Shown piece by piece: positions 1 through 9,923 of a DNA stretch of 64,000 nt. The stretch lies in assembly GCA_030765045.1 (NCBI GenBank), contig CM060962.1, positions 146,864,525 to 146,928,524 of the forward strand. The letters run 5' to 3'. The translations under genes were made by a program, and so were the position numbers. Origin of the DNA: Tenodera sinensis. Lineage: Eukaryota > Arthropoda > Insecta > Mantodea > Mantidae. A model generated the notes under the pieces. The model searched no databases and was not told where the DNA came from. It saw only the letters and a list, made by a program, of their open reading frames with translations. Every line of letters begins with the position of its first letter. Position 1 is the first letter of the stretch.

Positions 1-605
1 TTACTTCGATGAGCTTGCCTGGATGCTATTCGAGGAACGCTAACTTCCACATCAGCATTTTTAGCCAATGTGATAGCATTCTCAAAACAGAATGAAAGGT
101 TTGGTTATCACGACACTCTTTTAGTGTATCTTTAATTGTTTCAATCATTCCGTAACACTGAATTAGATCAAGAGTTAGATTTTGGAGCTGCCGGGAAAGA
201 GGTACAGTCATTCCCAATATTTCAGCTAAGTTAACTAGCGAAATTATGAACTCAAACTTTAGGATAGTGGTGAGTAAAATGTGTGCAGTTTTATTAAGAG
301 AACCTGGCTCTTCTAGGAATGACACTATTGCAGGGAAAATTTCCTTAAACTGCAAAACAGCATCATGCCGTTATATCCTCCTAGTTTCACACAGCGATAC
401 CAGTTTAGTTTTCTTATACTGAGAACACACTTCACTAATTTTGTTTCAAGAGTGAGGATCGCTTATTAGATTCCCTAAAGAAATTAGCAATTTCGCCAAT
501 TGTATCGTACACTTTTCTAAAATTCTCGGTTTTAAGCAGGACTGTTTTATGATAGCTGTTTTCTGAATGTTCCCTGAATAGTTGAAGCGCTTTCTTAAGT
601 TCTTT
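1..605 (-). pseudogene. hAT transposase fragment, ZMYM1/DUF4371 type
   Basis: The minus strand reads as the central to C-terminal part of a hAT transposase of the ZMYM1/52-kDa-repressor type. An open stretch at 26-355 encodes FPAIVSFLEE and later LSRQLQ and LDLIQC, which in this family lie between the CETRW box and the C-terminal dimerisation domain. Upstream, at about 360-600, broken frames give a KLVSLCETR-like box preceded by SNKRSSLLK, as expected of the family. Stops and frame changes show it is dead, and the window edge cuts the 3' part. Family assignment comes from motif memory; the hAT identity is firmer than the subgroup. Confidence 0.65.
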
Positions 606-630
606 AGAGGTTTAGTTTATAGAGTTTGTA

Positions 631-918
631 ACCGAGCGGGATGGCTCAGGCGGTAACGTCTGTGGCCCGCATTCGGGAGGTCGCGGGTTCGATCCCCGTG
701 GCTGCACATGTTTTCCCGTGGTTTCCCCATGTCACTTAGGTGAATGCTGGGGTGCATTATTTCATACCACGGTTGCCTTTCCATCATTTCCTGTCATTCC
801 ATTTCCTTATCATTTTTCAGGTGGTGCAGTTCCAGGTATGTAGTGTGGGCAGTGTCGGGCAGATGGCGTGGATGATTGCGCATGGTAACTGCTGTTCTGG
901 GCCCTGGGTGCAATAATA
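631..918 (+). mobile_element. tRNA-derived SINE
   Basis: The head looks like a tRNA with an internal RNA polymerase III promoter: box A TGGCTCAGGCGG at 642-653 and box B GGTTCGATCCC at 686-696. A non-tRNA body follows (TTTTCCCGTGG at 711) and the copy ends near AATAATAAATGA at about 910. The body continues well past the tRNA 3' end, so this is a SINE rather than a tRNA gene. No clear target duplication was found. Confidence 0.75.
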
Positions 919-1340
919 AATGATTTAGTTGGACAATTCGGACGCTATATATTCCTTCTAGAAGAAAGTGTTATATATGCTGTATGTAATTTCAGATTAT
1001 TACGAACTAAATTTTGAAAGAAACTGTAATAGTAAAGCACACAAGAAAAACGTTGGATGCAATTCAAACAAGAATCAATTGAGTTCAAATAGTTGGTTAC
1101 GATTCAAAAAGGATATCTATGATATGATAAATTAACTCAAGTGGAAATTCTGGTCCACAAATGTGCGAGAGAATTAATCGAGAAAGTATCGGAAACAATT
1201 AACAAGGTACCCTAAGGACTCTGCCCTGATAAGGTAAAATACAAATTCTCTAGTGTAATACAAAAAATAACGGTTATGCACTGTTGAATAGTTTAGCAAA
1301 AACACAGGACAGTAACTTAAATGACGATATAAATATTTGC
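919..1340. other. anonymous AT-rich DNA
   Basis: I see no coding signal, terminal repeats or promoter here beyond scattered short open frames. Confidence 0.5.
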
Positions 1341-1448
1341 ATGTGCGCTCCATTAACCTCGTGCGATGTCGAAAGAAGCTTTTCGCAATACAAACATATC
1401 CTAATTGATAAACGCAGAAGTTTCACCTTTGACAATCTACATATGTAG
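1341..1448 (+). pseudogene. hAT dimerisation-domain remnant (CGGBP1-type family)
   Basis: Thirty-five codons ending in TAG read PLTSCDVERSFSQYK, then LIDKRRSFTFDNL. This is the conserved C-terminal hAT block and closely resembles the same block in the elements at 9,924-11,225 and 16,614-18,945 (ITSCDVERSFSRYKSVLRDNRR). Nothing recognisable of the rest of the transposase precedes it, so it is an isolated fragment. The frame on the opposite strand is a shadow. Confidence 0.6.
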
Positions 1449-1968
1449 GTACGTAGTTGTGCATTGTAATTCCTCGTTATTACGATGAAAAAGATGTACA
1501 TTTCATGATGCAACTCATTCTCTCGGGATCATGCTAAATAAACCAAATATCTTTCCTAAGCTTTATTTCACCTTTTTTCGGAGCTACTAAAGCTTATTGT
1601 CTCCAAAAACAAGAAGGGAGCGAGAAGTGCAGGCTCACTGAATTACCTATGGAACCGTTTTCAGTAAAGAAAGGTAAAAGAGAAGCGCTTAAAAGATTTC
1701 ATCGGCATCGCATCAATTAGGCGCGTACGTACGAAATGTAGGATTATTGTATGTAAGGCAATTCATATAGTCAGGACTGTACGTCTGACTCACACATCAT
1801 GATCTACTCCCTCGCGAGGTCATTTACGCTCACCACGGAACAGTGGCACACATAACTTTCAGTAAAGATCCCACACTCCCGCGGTTTAGAAATGACACTT
1901 GTTTATGAGGACAAGTGATAGCACAAGCTTCCTATGAATGTTGTGTCTAATCAGTAAGAAACAAAAAT
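1449..1968. other. anonymous DNA upstream of the P-like element
   Basis: No gene was recognised. It may hold the 5' end of the P-like element that follows, but I could not match terminal inverted repeats with the 9,100 region. Confidence 0.4.
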
Positions 1969-2215
1969 ATGCCTTACACCTGTGCAGTTGCTTCCTGCAT
2001 CCACTGGTTGCAAAACCACACCATCAGGTACTTTGTACCATAGATTTCCAAAAAAATATTACGCTAAGAAACAAATGGGTTGAGTTATGTAGGAGCGGCG
2101 ATCGTCTCTCTCCAGATAATTCCCGCATTTGTTCCATGCACTTTGACGAGGAAGATGAAAGAGATTTGAGTGCGGAGCTCCTCAAACTTGCTCCTTAAAA
2201 AGCATTAAAAGCAAT
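1969..2215 (+). pseudogene. THAP zinc-finger domain of P-like transposase
   Basis: The ATG at 1,969 starts MPYTCAVASC, a typical THAP start with the first two zinc ligands spaced C-x4-C. After a frame change near 2,030 the domain continues with WVELCRSGDRLSPDN and ICSMHF, supplying the third Cys and the His of the C2CH motif, then ends near LKLAP. THAP domains bind the transposon ends in P-like elements. The open frame that starts at 1,938 runs in a shifted phase over the first part, so 1,969 is the better start. Confidence 0.7.
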
Positions 2216-2527
2216 GCTGTGCCACACTACAACTTTTCTACTCACTTGTATCGGGAAGTTAACAACTCTGAGAAAAGAAAAAGAGACAAAGAAAATAGTA
2301 AATGCTCTGTTAGAAGAAACAAACAGCAATTCGCAGTAAGTATATAAAAAATCTCTGAAAATCCTGTTACGTCTCCCTTGTCGTTTAACACAGCACCTAC
2401 TCTGAAGTCGAAGCACTTAGAAATCACAATTTAAGGTAGAGCAGAAAGTAATCCTTTTAGAAATTGAATTGAAAAAAAAGCACAATCGGAAAGGTATATT
2501 TTAAGAACTGAACGTGCATTCCAGCAA

Positions 2528-3410
2528 ATGTTCTCATGTTGTCCCCAGCAGCTTTTATTTACAGGGAAATTTCAAAGTTTGGACCCTGATGACATTGCAA
2601 AGGCGACCACTAAGAAAGCGTATGCGTGTGTGAGAGAATGCCTTAAATATCCTCTATCAAGTGCTATAACCATCAAAAGACCCTTGGCCCAATTCACCAT
2701 ATCACCAGGAATAATGCAATTAAGTTTGTGCATATTGGAAGAGAAAGCAAGTTCTTTAGTGAGTCTGAGAAGGACCTTGTGCTGAGCTTCGATGAGATGA
2801 AAGTAAAATCCAATTTTTGTTATGGTAACACAGGGGACACAATTCGAGGTCCGCACACTTATCTACAGTTATTAGTTCTACGCAGCTTAGCAGGAAAGTG
2901 GAAACAACCAATATACTACAATTTTTGAGACAGTGACAAAAGAATTGCTAACTGACATTCTTCAATGGTCGAAACGATAGGTTTCCAAGTTCATGCCCTT
3001 GTTTGTGATATGGGAGGGCAAAATAGGAAGTTACTCTCTGACCTTGGAATTATAAGAGAACCTGAACCTGAAAATTGGGCTTTCTGCGACTTTCCTCACA
3101 TGCTGAAATTACTCAGAAATCATTTGTTGGACAAAGGATTTGTTTTACATAATGGTAAGGAAGTCACAAAAGAGATTTTTCAAAGGCTCGTTGATTCTAA
3201 AAAATGCAATGTCTTTACAGCATACTCATAAATCCCTTACAGGCACTGAGAAGCAAAAAGTTCGCCCTGCTGTGGAGCTGCTATCAGCAACGGTGCCAGC
3301 CACTATATCACATCTTTTTCCAGATTTCGAACACGTAGCCCCATTTGTAAAGATTACTAACGATGGTTCTGATGTACTGAACTCTAGAATCTGAAATTAT
3401 GTACAAACAA
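2528..3410 (+). pseudogene. P-like transposase catalytic core
   Basis: Three overlapping broken frames give the RNase H-like core. SFDEMKVKSNFCY (about 2,790-2,820) carries the likely first catalytic Asp. KWKQPIYYNF precedes a stop. VHALVCDMGGQNRKLL (about 2,990-3,030) holds the second Asp, and FCDFPHMLKLLRNHLLDKG (about 3,080-3,140) is the conserved DxPHL-x-K-x-LRN signature of P-like transposases. A frame change near 3,200 leads to VKITNDGSDVLNSRI. Multiple frameshifts and stops mean it is inactive. Identity to THAP9/P relatives is from recognised motifs. Confidence 0.75.
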
Positions 3411-3799
3411 AATGAAGAGTGCATATGGAATGAATCGGGTTGGACAAAATGAAACACTATCTAAATTAAAACTGATTTGAAAAGGGAAACAAGTCTTACA
3501 ACCATAGTTCTTGGAAAACCAAGAGAAACTGATTAGTATTTAAAGTTGGCATCTTGGAAATTTATGTTTTGTAGATAACATGCAGATCTATGCATTATTA
3601 TTGTTTGGGCTATTCAGTGACCTCAATTTTGCATTTCATTCATTTACAGAACACTTTATATCCGGGACTTGTTTCCTTTATAAAATAATTAGACAATATT
3701 ATGTGAAGAGTGAGAATGTTTAGGACTTTATTTATGTGCTTGAAAACTCATGGAACAAAATATTCTGGTAATAATCTCTCATTAGGGTGACATACGTTG

Positions 3800-4360
3800 A
3801 CATACGTCTAATACGTTGACATTACAAATCACGTTTGATAATAGTTTCTGCACATCATAAAAGTTCATCAGTTTTTTGACTGTCATAATTTTCTGATATA
3901 AGCACAGATAATCATCTGGAATAATTTGTAATATTTTTTCAACATCTGCTTTTTCTTACTGTTAATGGGATAACAACTGCTCCATATACTTTCCGGGACG
4001 GCAGATCTGGACTAGTGTTTCCTTTTGCCTACTTGAAAGAGTGCTGGATAATGCCATCAATATATCCCCATCACTCGAGGTAACCAATGTGTTTTCTATC
4101 GTAAGTTAGATGCTTATACTTTGAAAGACTGTGCAATGAGAAGTACCAGGATGAGCAATAGCTTTGGTTGTCTTCTTGAAATACTTCTGCCACCATGTTT
4201 TGGAGCACATATGTTCAGTGTTCATTACTGCTGTCACAAAAGAATTGAAATGTTTCCTAGCTGATAATATTAGAGACGTGTATTCAAATGGAGTATACAC
4301 ACTATCATGGCGGTGAAGGACACACTTTATAAGACCAAAGTCGCGGTCACATGGCAATTA
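3800..4360 (-). pseudogene. DUF7869-type transposase-like fragment, antisense inside the P-like element
   Basis: On the minus strand 4,357-4,106 reads CDRDFGLIKCVLHRHDSVY, TPFEYTSLILSARK and WWQKYFKKTT, the order seen near the C-terminus of DUF7869-type proteins, which are common in invertebrate transposons. Further on (4,090-3,800), broken frames give GYIDGIIQHSFK and PSRKVYGAVVIPLTVRK, matching the following part of that family. It fills the gap between two consecutive P-transposase blocks, so it is probably a later insertion. Borders at about 3,470 and 4,540 are inferred; no terminal repeats were seen. Confidence 0.5.
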
Positions 4361-4550
4361 ACCAGCATTACAGTGAGTATAAAAGATAAACTAGTCCTGG
4401 ATTTATTTCTCTTTTAAAATCAATGAATTCTTAATCGGCTGTAGGACACATACCTTATACAGGATAAGCTTCTGTTTTACACCAATAGATAGCTTCAATA
4501 GTGTGAAACAAAATGTATATTTCAACTTATTTTTGCGAACAGTGGACTTT

Positions 4551-4860
4551 TTCCTTTTTCAAAGGGCCGATCCAATTGGCGCATTTGATTTCAACAATTC
4601 GAGTCGGCGGCAAATCATCCTTAATGCCATTTCAAAAAGGATTCCTGATCTCCATCTGTAGCTTACGTGGCTTATTTGAAGAACTAAAACCTGAAGGGCA
4701 CACACATCTTTTGTCATCAAAATGTAATCAAAAATTAATTGAGAGCTGCTTTTCTCAAATCAAGGGTCTAGGTACATTTAATGATCATCCCGACTACCGT
4801 GAATCAGAGAATAGAATCCTAACTTCTTGGACGGAATTGTTCCGAGATACTGAAGCCTAA
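4551..4860 (+). pseudogene. P-like transposase C-terminal block
   Basis: An open stretch reads ISTIRVGGKSSLMPFQKGF, ISICSLRGLFEELK, then NQKLIESCFSQIKGLG and NDHPDYRE. In P-like transposases the FQKG...GLF...LK block is followed by this Asn-Gln...F-F-x-x-I-R-x-x-G...HP motif, here with Gln-Ile-Lys in place of the usual Gln-Ile-Arg. It continues the core at 2,528-3,410 after the interruption and ends at a TAA at 4,858. Confidence 0.7.
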
Positions 4861-5245
4861 GAATTGTTCACCGGATACTAGCTACATTAAGTGCAACGAT
4901 GATCAGCGAAATTGAAAGTGACCATAACGAAGGAGTAGAAGCAGGACAAGAAGGCTAGAGGGGAATGAAGGGCAGAGGGTGCTTGAACTGTGTATCTACT
5001 CCGGTAGCAGACCTGTTTACTAGGAAATGAGTGTATGAGAGTGCATACTTCTAGCCATCGGTGTGTTATGTGACAACATTGTGTTAAAAACGAGCCTAGC
5101 ATCCTTGTCATTCTCGGAAACTAGGCATAAACACCGTGCGGGAAGCACAAAATGATTACGCTACACATTCCTAACACTTGCCTTCTTGTCCTGGGCATAA
5201 AATAGAGACCAGCAGGGATGATCAGTTTTTTTCCTGTGTTGACAA
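4861..5245 (+). other. P-like element body up to the hAT insertion
   Basis: Poorly conserved sequence that should belong to the P-like element. It ends in GTTGACAA at 5,238-5,245, the left target duplication of the hAT element. Confidence 0.4.
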
Positions 5246-5794
5246 CAGTGGCGTGGCGTTAATGTTGCCTTTATTGCCCGGCAACAGCTAATAAATTGAA
5301 GGAACTGTATCCATATTTTACATTATATTTTTGTTCAAAGAATAGTGGAAAGTCCTAGCGATTTCACTTTCCGATTTCAATTGCGTTAATTTGTGACCGA
5401 TCCGCCGAGACCGGTCGTCTAGCATCTTCCAGTTCTAAATAGCTCGTTATTTCGCCAGTGGCGCTCACCGGCAAACTCGGAGCTTAGAGACTCGTGCGAC
5501 ATGTCCTTGACCCAACAAGGCTTTGGTTCCCTTTTAAAGCACGATTGTTGCCAGTGCAGTGAGAAGGCACACCTTGAGTATGTGTTAATTTTTCACATAT
5601 AACAGTAATATGGTGATTGATTTAATGTTAAAAGTACAATAAGAGGAATGGCATTACAATTTATGAGTAAAAGTGACTGTGATTGTGTGATCGAAAACTT
5701 TAAATCGGCCCTTGGGTTCGCGTTCTTTGTGAAAGATGTCACATAATTTCAACAGGAAGGCTAATTCCGGATCTTAAACCTTTAAAAACTAAAT

Positions 5795-7150
5795 CACAGG
5801 GGGTTTCGAAAGGCATTTCAGTAGCTCTTGGTATAACGAGTTTCCTTGGCTGTGTGGTTGTGATAAATTATTGGAACTATTTTGTTGGCCATGTCTGCTT
5901 TTTTCTAATGAAAAGAATGCGTGGACAACAGATGGCATCAGTAACATGGATAGTTTTGGCACCTTGAGGTTTCGTCGTGAAAACTCAAAAACTCATATTG
6001 CTTCCATTGTAATGTTTGTAAAGTTTGGAAAAACAAGAATTGACACTTCTTTGAATGACGCGTTTAAGAATTCAGTTGAAAAGCATAATGAAGGTGTGAA
6101 AATAAATAGGTATGTAATAGGGGAGATTAATAAATGCTGTTTGCCATTTAGCTCAACAAGAACTCCTATTCAGAGGTACTGACGAGTTCGAAAATTCGGA
6201 TAACAGGGGTAACTACGTAGAGCTCTTACGCCTATTGTCCAGGCATTTGTTCAAACTCGTGGAGGAATTCAAATCTGGTGCGAAACTCGTAGCACAAATA
6301 TATGATTGTGCGGCCGTGATGGCTAGAGAGTATAATGGATTACAGTTAATTGTCAGAGGGAAATATGAGCAAGCTTTATTTGTGCATTGCTATGGTCACA
6401 AACTTAATTTAGCTTTGCAACAATCAAATAGTTAGATAAAGAAGTGTAGAGTATTTATTCAAATGGTGTCAGGACTATCTACATTTTTTTCAAAATCGCC
6501 CAAAAGAAGCTTTAGACACTGAAGTGAAAAAATGCATTCCAGCAGTGTATGCCACGAGATGGAACTACAAAAGCAGAATGATTGATGTCATTTTCAGCTT
6601 GAAGACTGAACTTGCCGCGTTATTTAAACTAATGGCAGAAGATGGGATGAATAGAATGCTGAAACAAGAGCTTGTGCATCGGGCTACTACCAGAACCTCC
6701 TAAGCTTTGATTTCAGATTCTCACTTTTGGTGTTTTCACTTGTACTTCCTAAGTCTGATTCGTTATTAACATCCTTCAGAAAAGATGATTTATATTGCTT
6801 TCTGCAAACAAAAAAATCAATGTCTTCAAAAACAATATGAAAGACGTGTGAAAATTTTGAAGAATTAATTTGGTCAAGGATAGAATCTGATCAAGATTGC
6901 TAATAAACTCCAATACCTCCAAAGAGATCGAGACTGGATAAAGGAGAAAATGACACAAAATCGTCGTATCAACGAATGAATATTTTATGAGATCATAGAT
7001 ACGATACTTGGCCAAATATCCAACAGATTCTCGGATATCTCGTAGACCAACTACAGTTCCTATCATTGTTGGAGAGTGTCTCATATGCGGAATGCGACAG
7101 GACTTTTCCCAGAGAGTGCGTTTAAGACTCTTCTTACTTATTATGGACAT
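5795..7150 (+). pseudogene. hAT transposase, N-terminal and central part (ZMYM1-like)
   Basis: Reading starts with WYNEFPWLCGC (about 5,830) and ELFCWPCLLFS (5,871), the TTF-type zinc finger of ZMYM1/52-kDa-repressor hAT proteins, then FGKTRIDTSLND. After a shift, KLVAQIYDCAAVMAREYNGL and ALFVHCYGHKLNLALQQS (6,290-6,430) give the core with a catalytic-type Asp in YDCAAVM; the family usually has YDGA. Next come FFSKSPK and RWNYKS near 6,500-6,570. Several frame changes and stops break it. The C-terminal part is separated by the nested element. Confidence 0.7.
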
Positions 7151-7154
7151 ACGT

Positions 7155-8223
7155 CAGGGGAAGACAGGTATCGCTGCTGTGACGTCAGCTCACTCAGCTC
7201 ACATGCTCGCAACGACGGCCAGTTGAACGTGTGACGTCACAGCGGGCAAGAGGAAAGGCGTGCGGGACATAGCAGTTTTAATGCTGACTGTTTCAATTAC
7301 GGAATAGTCACAGATTATAAATAATTAGATTTCGGCTTTATGCCATATATATATAAATTCTAGTTGATGTGAACAGTCATGTTATAACGCAAATAGAACA
7401 GAAATTATAACCATTTTGCCTGAGCTAGAGGAGAGATATATTACAGAACAATTAGGTGGACATTTTCCGACACTTGCCGTTTCGCTTTTCTTTAACTAGT
7501 TTGTCAATGTTAGGGCGTAATGTACGGCACATTTGTAACCGAAGACTGCATGTTAGATTGTGATCTGACAATATGCTTCGAGATTTTGACTTAGAAAGGT
7601 TCATAACAAAAAAGAATTGTTCGCACACATACGTAGAACCAAACATACATAATATCCGTGCAACAAGTGCATATAACGTCAGAAATCTGGTTTGAGGAAC
7701 ATTCTTATAAAAATCAGCCAAGTCTTCCTTGTGTTTATATTTGTCCTTCAGCAAATCGTCGCACTGTAAATTTATCAGTTGAATTTGCTACCTGCTAGAA
7801 ACATTGTTAACATCCAATGAATACGGGGTCGCAAAGATCTGAAACGTAGTTGACAATGTTTCTACATCTTGAAGCCTGGTCTCAAACTGGTGTGAAACAC
7901 GGGGAACTGAACACAAACACGAAACTACTACACACAACACCAACAAAAACACAAAATAAAAACAAAATTCGCACTAACGCCGTTAAGATCCCTCACACAA
8001 CAAATAAAATCCCTCAGACTAGGCTGAAGAGGGTTCTCCCTAAACAGCCCGGGCGTGTTGTAAACATGCCCAAATTACATTTTCATATTAATTCAGTTTC
8101 GTGCAAGTAGCGCCGCTGATCCAGGCAGCATAGCAATACACCGGTCTCGCCTGACGTCACACGAACGTACAAGCTGGCTCTTCGTTTAAATAAAGTCACA
8201 CGGCCCGAAGTTGTCTTCCCCTG
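7155..8223 (-). mobile_element. Nested hAT element, 1,069 bp, with 8-bp target duplication
   Basis: Both ends carry a perfect 12-bp terminal inverted repeat, CAGGGGAAGACA (7,155-7,166) and its complement (8,212-8,223). They are flanked by the identical 8-mer ACATACGT at 7,147-7,154 and 8,224-8,231. The interior has one recognisable coding remnant, the transposase C-terminus on the minus strand. The rest is non-coding, so this is a deletion derivative that depended on another copy for movement. It lies inside the older hAT at 5,246-8,821. Confidence 0.92.
7452..7754 (-). pseudogene. hAT transposase C-terminus (GTF2IRD2/SCAND3-like)
   Basis: One hundred codons include ARILCMFGSTYVCEQFFFVM, then NLSKSKSRSILSDHNLT and LRLQMCRTLRPNIDKLV. 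This is the hAT dimerisation region in the style of GTF2IRD2 or SCAND3 relatives, where FGSTY-x-CEQ-x-FS-x-M is the signature. The catalytic core is absent from this copy. It reads opposite to the host hAT, in keeping with an independent insertion. Confidence 0.75.
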
Positions 8224-8231
8224 ACATACGT

Positions 8232-8600
8232 CAACATAGTGTGATTAAGAAACGAACTCTGTTATTTGCACTCTTCCCCTGAATTTCGAAACAAAGCAGT
8301 CTACGAAGAGTTGTATATCATGGGACCTAAAGAAGCGTTGCCACAGGTGTATAAATTTCATGAATTAATTTTGACAGTTCCTGCCACCAGTGCTTCAGCA
8401 GAACGATCTTTTTCAGCGCTCCACAGAATACACCCCTATCCACGTAAGAAACACTCAAACTCAAAATAGACTTCAATCTCTCTGCTTGTTACCAGTGGAA
8501 AAGGGGTTGCTTAATAAATTTGCAACAGCAAGCAACATTTGAGAACTCTGTCATTGATGTTTTTGTTTTTGGAGAAGAATCGGCGCATTGAACTGAAATA
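8232..8600 (+). pseudogene. C-terminal part of the ZMYM1-like hAT transposase
   Basis: Resuming directly after the nested element, the frame reads QVYKFHELILTVPATSASAE then RSFSALHRIHPY, the classic hAT C-terminal block (PATSASAERSFSAL). It matches the family of the N-terminal part at 5,795-7,150. A stop at 8,467 and later frame changes break the tail. Confidence 0.8.
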
Positions 8601-8829
8601 CAAATAGACACTGTAAATTGTAGAGATGGTAAATACATTTTAAATAATATATGTCGCTGTAATTGTTATTTATATATTTGCTTGTGTTTGTTTTATGTTA
8701 TACAATTGCATACAACGTATATAATATTAACCTGCAAACCCTCAGACTTCGCGACTGCCACTCCCCAGATTAAGTCTGAAGCAACCGGCAACACTTATAA
8801 AGCACCCACGCCACACCACTGGTTGACAA

Positions 8830-9115
8830 TCTTATAGAGCAACTAGATAACATAGAAGAAACAAACAGTAAGATAGGCACAAATTCCCAAAATGTGCAAC
8901 TTTAGAAATGCTGGCAGACTATGCAGCTTATAGATTAAAAAAAATCAAAACCAAATGAAATTGCTTCGTTGTATGGGACATATACCAGCTACTTTCCTGC
9001 AGATAAATCGTGGCTTCCGTCGCTTTCAAGGGGAAGACTAATTAAACCAACTGAGCAGTGGCTTCACTCCGCCTAGAGCAAGATTTAATTGGCCTTTCAC
9101 AGAAGTGGCTTAAAT
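8830..9115 (+). pseudogene. Last block of the P-like transposase, beyond the hAT insertion
   Basis: Broken frames give ATLEMLADYAAYRLKK and then ASLYGTYTSYFPADKSWLPS, LSRGRLIKPTEQW. The SW-x-x-x-LS-x-G-x-L-x-x-P block is the usual end of P/THAP9-like transposases. It restores the order broken by the hAT element at 5,246-8,821. A short CAT/ATC microsatellite (about 9,114-9,138) follows. Confidence 0.55.
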
Positions 9116-9915
9116 CATCATCATCATCATCATCATTCATACAAGTATTAGGCCCAATGCCTGTTACGGACTCACAGCAGGATAAAAATAAATGTCCAAA
9201 ATGAATGAAGACCCTCATTCATAAATTAACATGTAAATATCCGCACACAGAACAATACGCCATAAATATTTTGTTCGAACGCGCACATTTATTAGGCTGA
9301 AGAGTATGAACAGGAGAAAATCACAGAAACGGAAAATAACCGGAAACAAACGCACTGATTTGCCGAGAAAGAAATTCATGAACTTGAGGAAAGTGCTACA
9401 ACTGTATAAACAAACCAACAGGTGGCGCAGAAAACACTAGATGAGGTACACTATTTTATTGTATACTCTGTTATGTTTTCGCAGTACTTCATGTCTGTTG
9501 TATTATTTATTAATGTAGCTTTAAACTCTGTTAGAATGCAGTTATCATAACTCCAGCAACGATACCTACAACAACTGGGGGCAACATTTAGCGTGCGTGA
9601 GGCATAAGGCGAGCCTTTATATTTAATATTTTAAACAATTGCTCCTTTACCTTCAGTAATTTAAATCTAATGGTTAAAGCTGAGCAAGGTTATCTGTTTT
9701 ATTAGCGATTTATTTGATGCGTAAAATCTGCATCTGTAACTTTGGTAACGTTGATCACGGCTTTGAGCTCACATACACTGCATGACGTCACGGACACCGT
9801 GTGCGAGAGAGAAACCTGCGCGTAATACCTACCATATTACTCAGCACACCGTGTGTACAGCAATATCATGGAGTATCAATGTCTGTTTACCACGCTGACA
9901 CATGTTTATGAACTT
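9116..9915. other. anonymous DNA with short (ATC)n run
   Basis: (ATC)n at about 9,114-9,138 is followed by sequence with no recognised coding or terminal repeats. The run may be the tail of a LINE or the end of the P-like element. Confidence 0.4.
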
Positions 9916-9923
9916 GTGATGAG

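Larger units (their letters stand above)
5246..8821 (+). mobile_element. hAT transposon (ZMYM1/DUF4371 type) with 8-bp target duplication
   Basis: The left end CAGTGGCGTGGCGT (5,246-5,259) is matched by the reverse complement of the right end at 8,808-8,821 (CAGTGGTGTGGCGT, one mismatch). Both ends are flanked by the same 8-mer GTTGACAA (5,238-5,245 and 8,822-8,829), as expected of hAT transposition. The interior encodes a ZMYM1-like transposase on the same strand. Subtracting the nested element at 7,155-8,223 and its duplicated 8-mer leaves about 2.5 kb. It sits within the P-like element and so inserted later. Confidence 0.9.
1969..9115 (+). mobile_element. P-element/THAP9-like transposon, nested and decayed
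   Basis: Broken reading frames in P-transposase order are spread over 7 kb: THAP zinc finger (1,969-2,198), RNase H-like core (2,528-3,400), the FQKG...SLRGLFEELK block with the SQIKGLG...DHPD motif (4,551-4,860), and a final block with ADKSWLPSLSRGRLIKPTE-like sequence (8,880-9,100). The order is interrupted at about 3,470-4,540, where an antisense DUF7869-like fragment lies, and at 5,246-8,821 by a complete hAT element. Without these the coding span would be roughly 2.5 kb, near the size of THAP9-type transposases. Element ends and target duplication were not found. Confidence 0.7.

Noticed and set aside
631..705. tRNA gene
   Set aside because: Boxes A and B are present, but the sequence continues into a SINE body and I could not fold a convincing cloverleaf; the same applies to the heads at 14,163, 23,368 and 48,262.
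3781..3815. ACATACGT repeats as footprints of the hAT at 7,155
   Set aside because: The word is short and palindromic in part, and no terminal repeat is next to it; chance is likelier.
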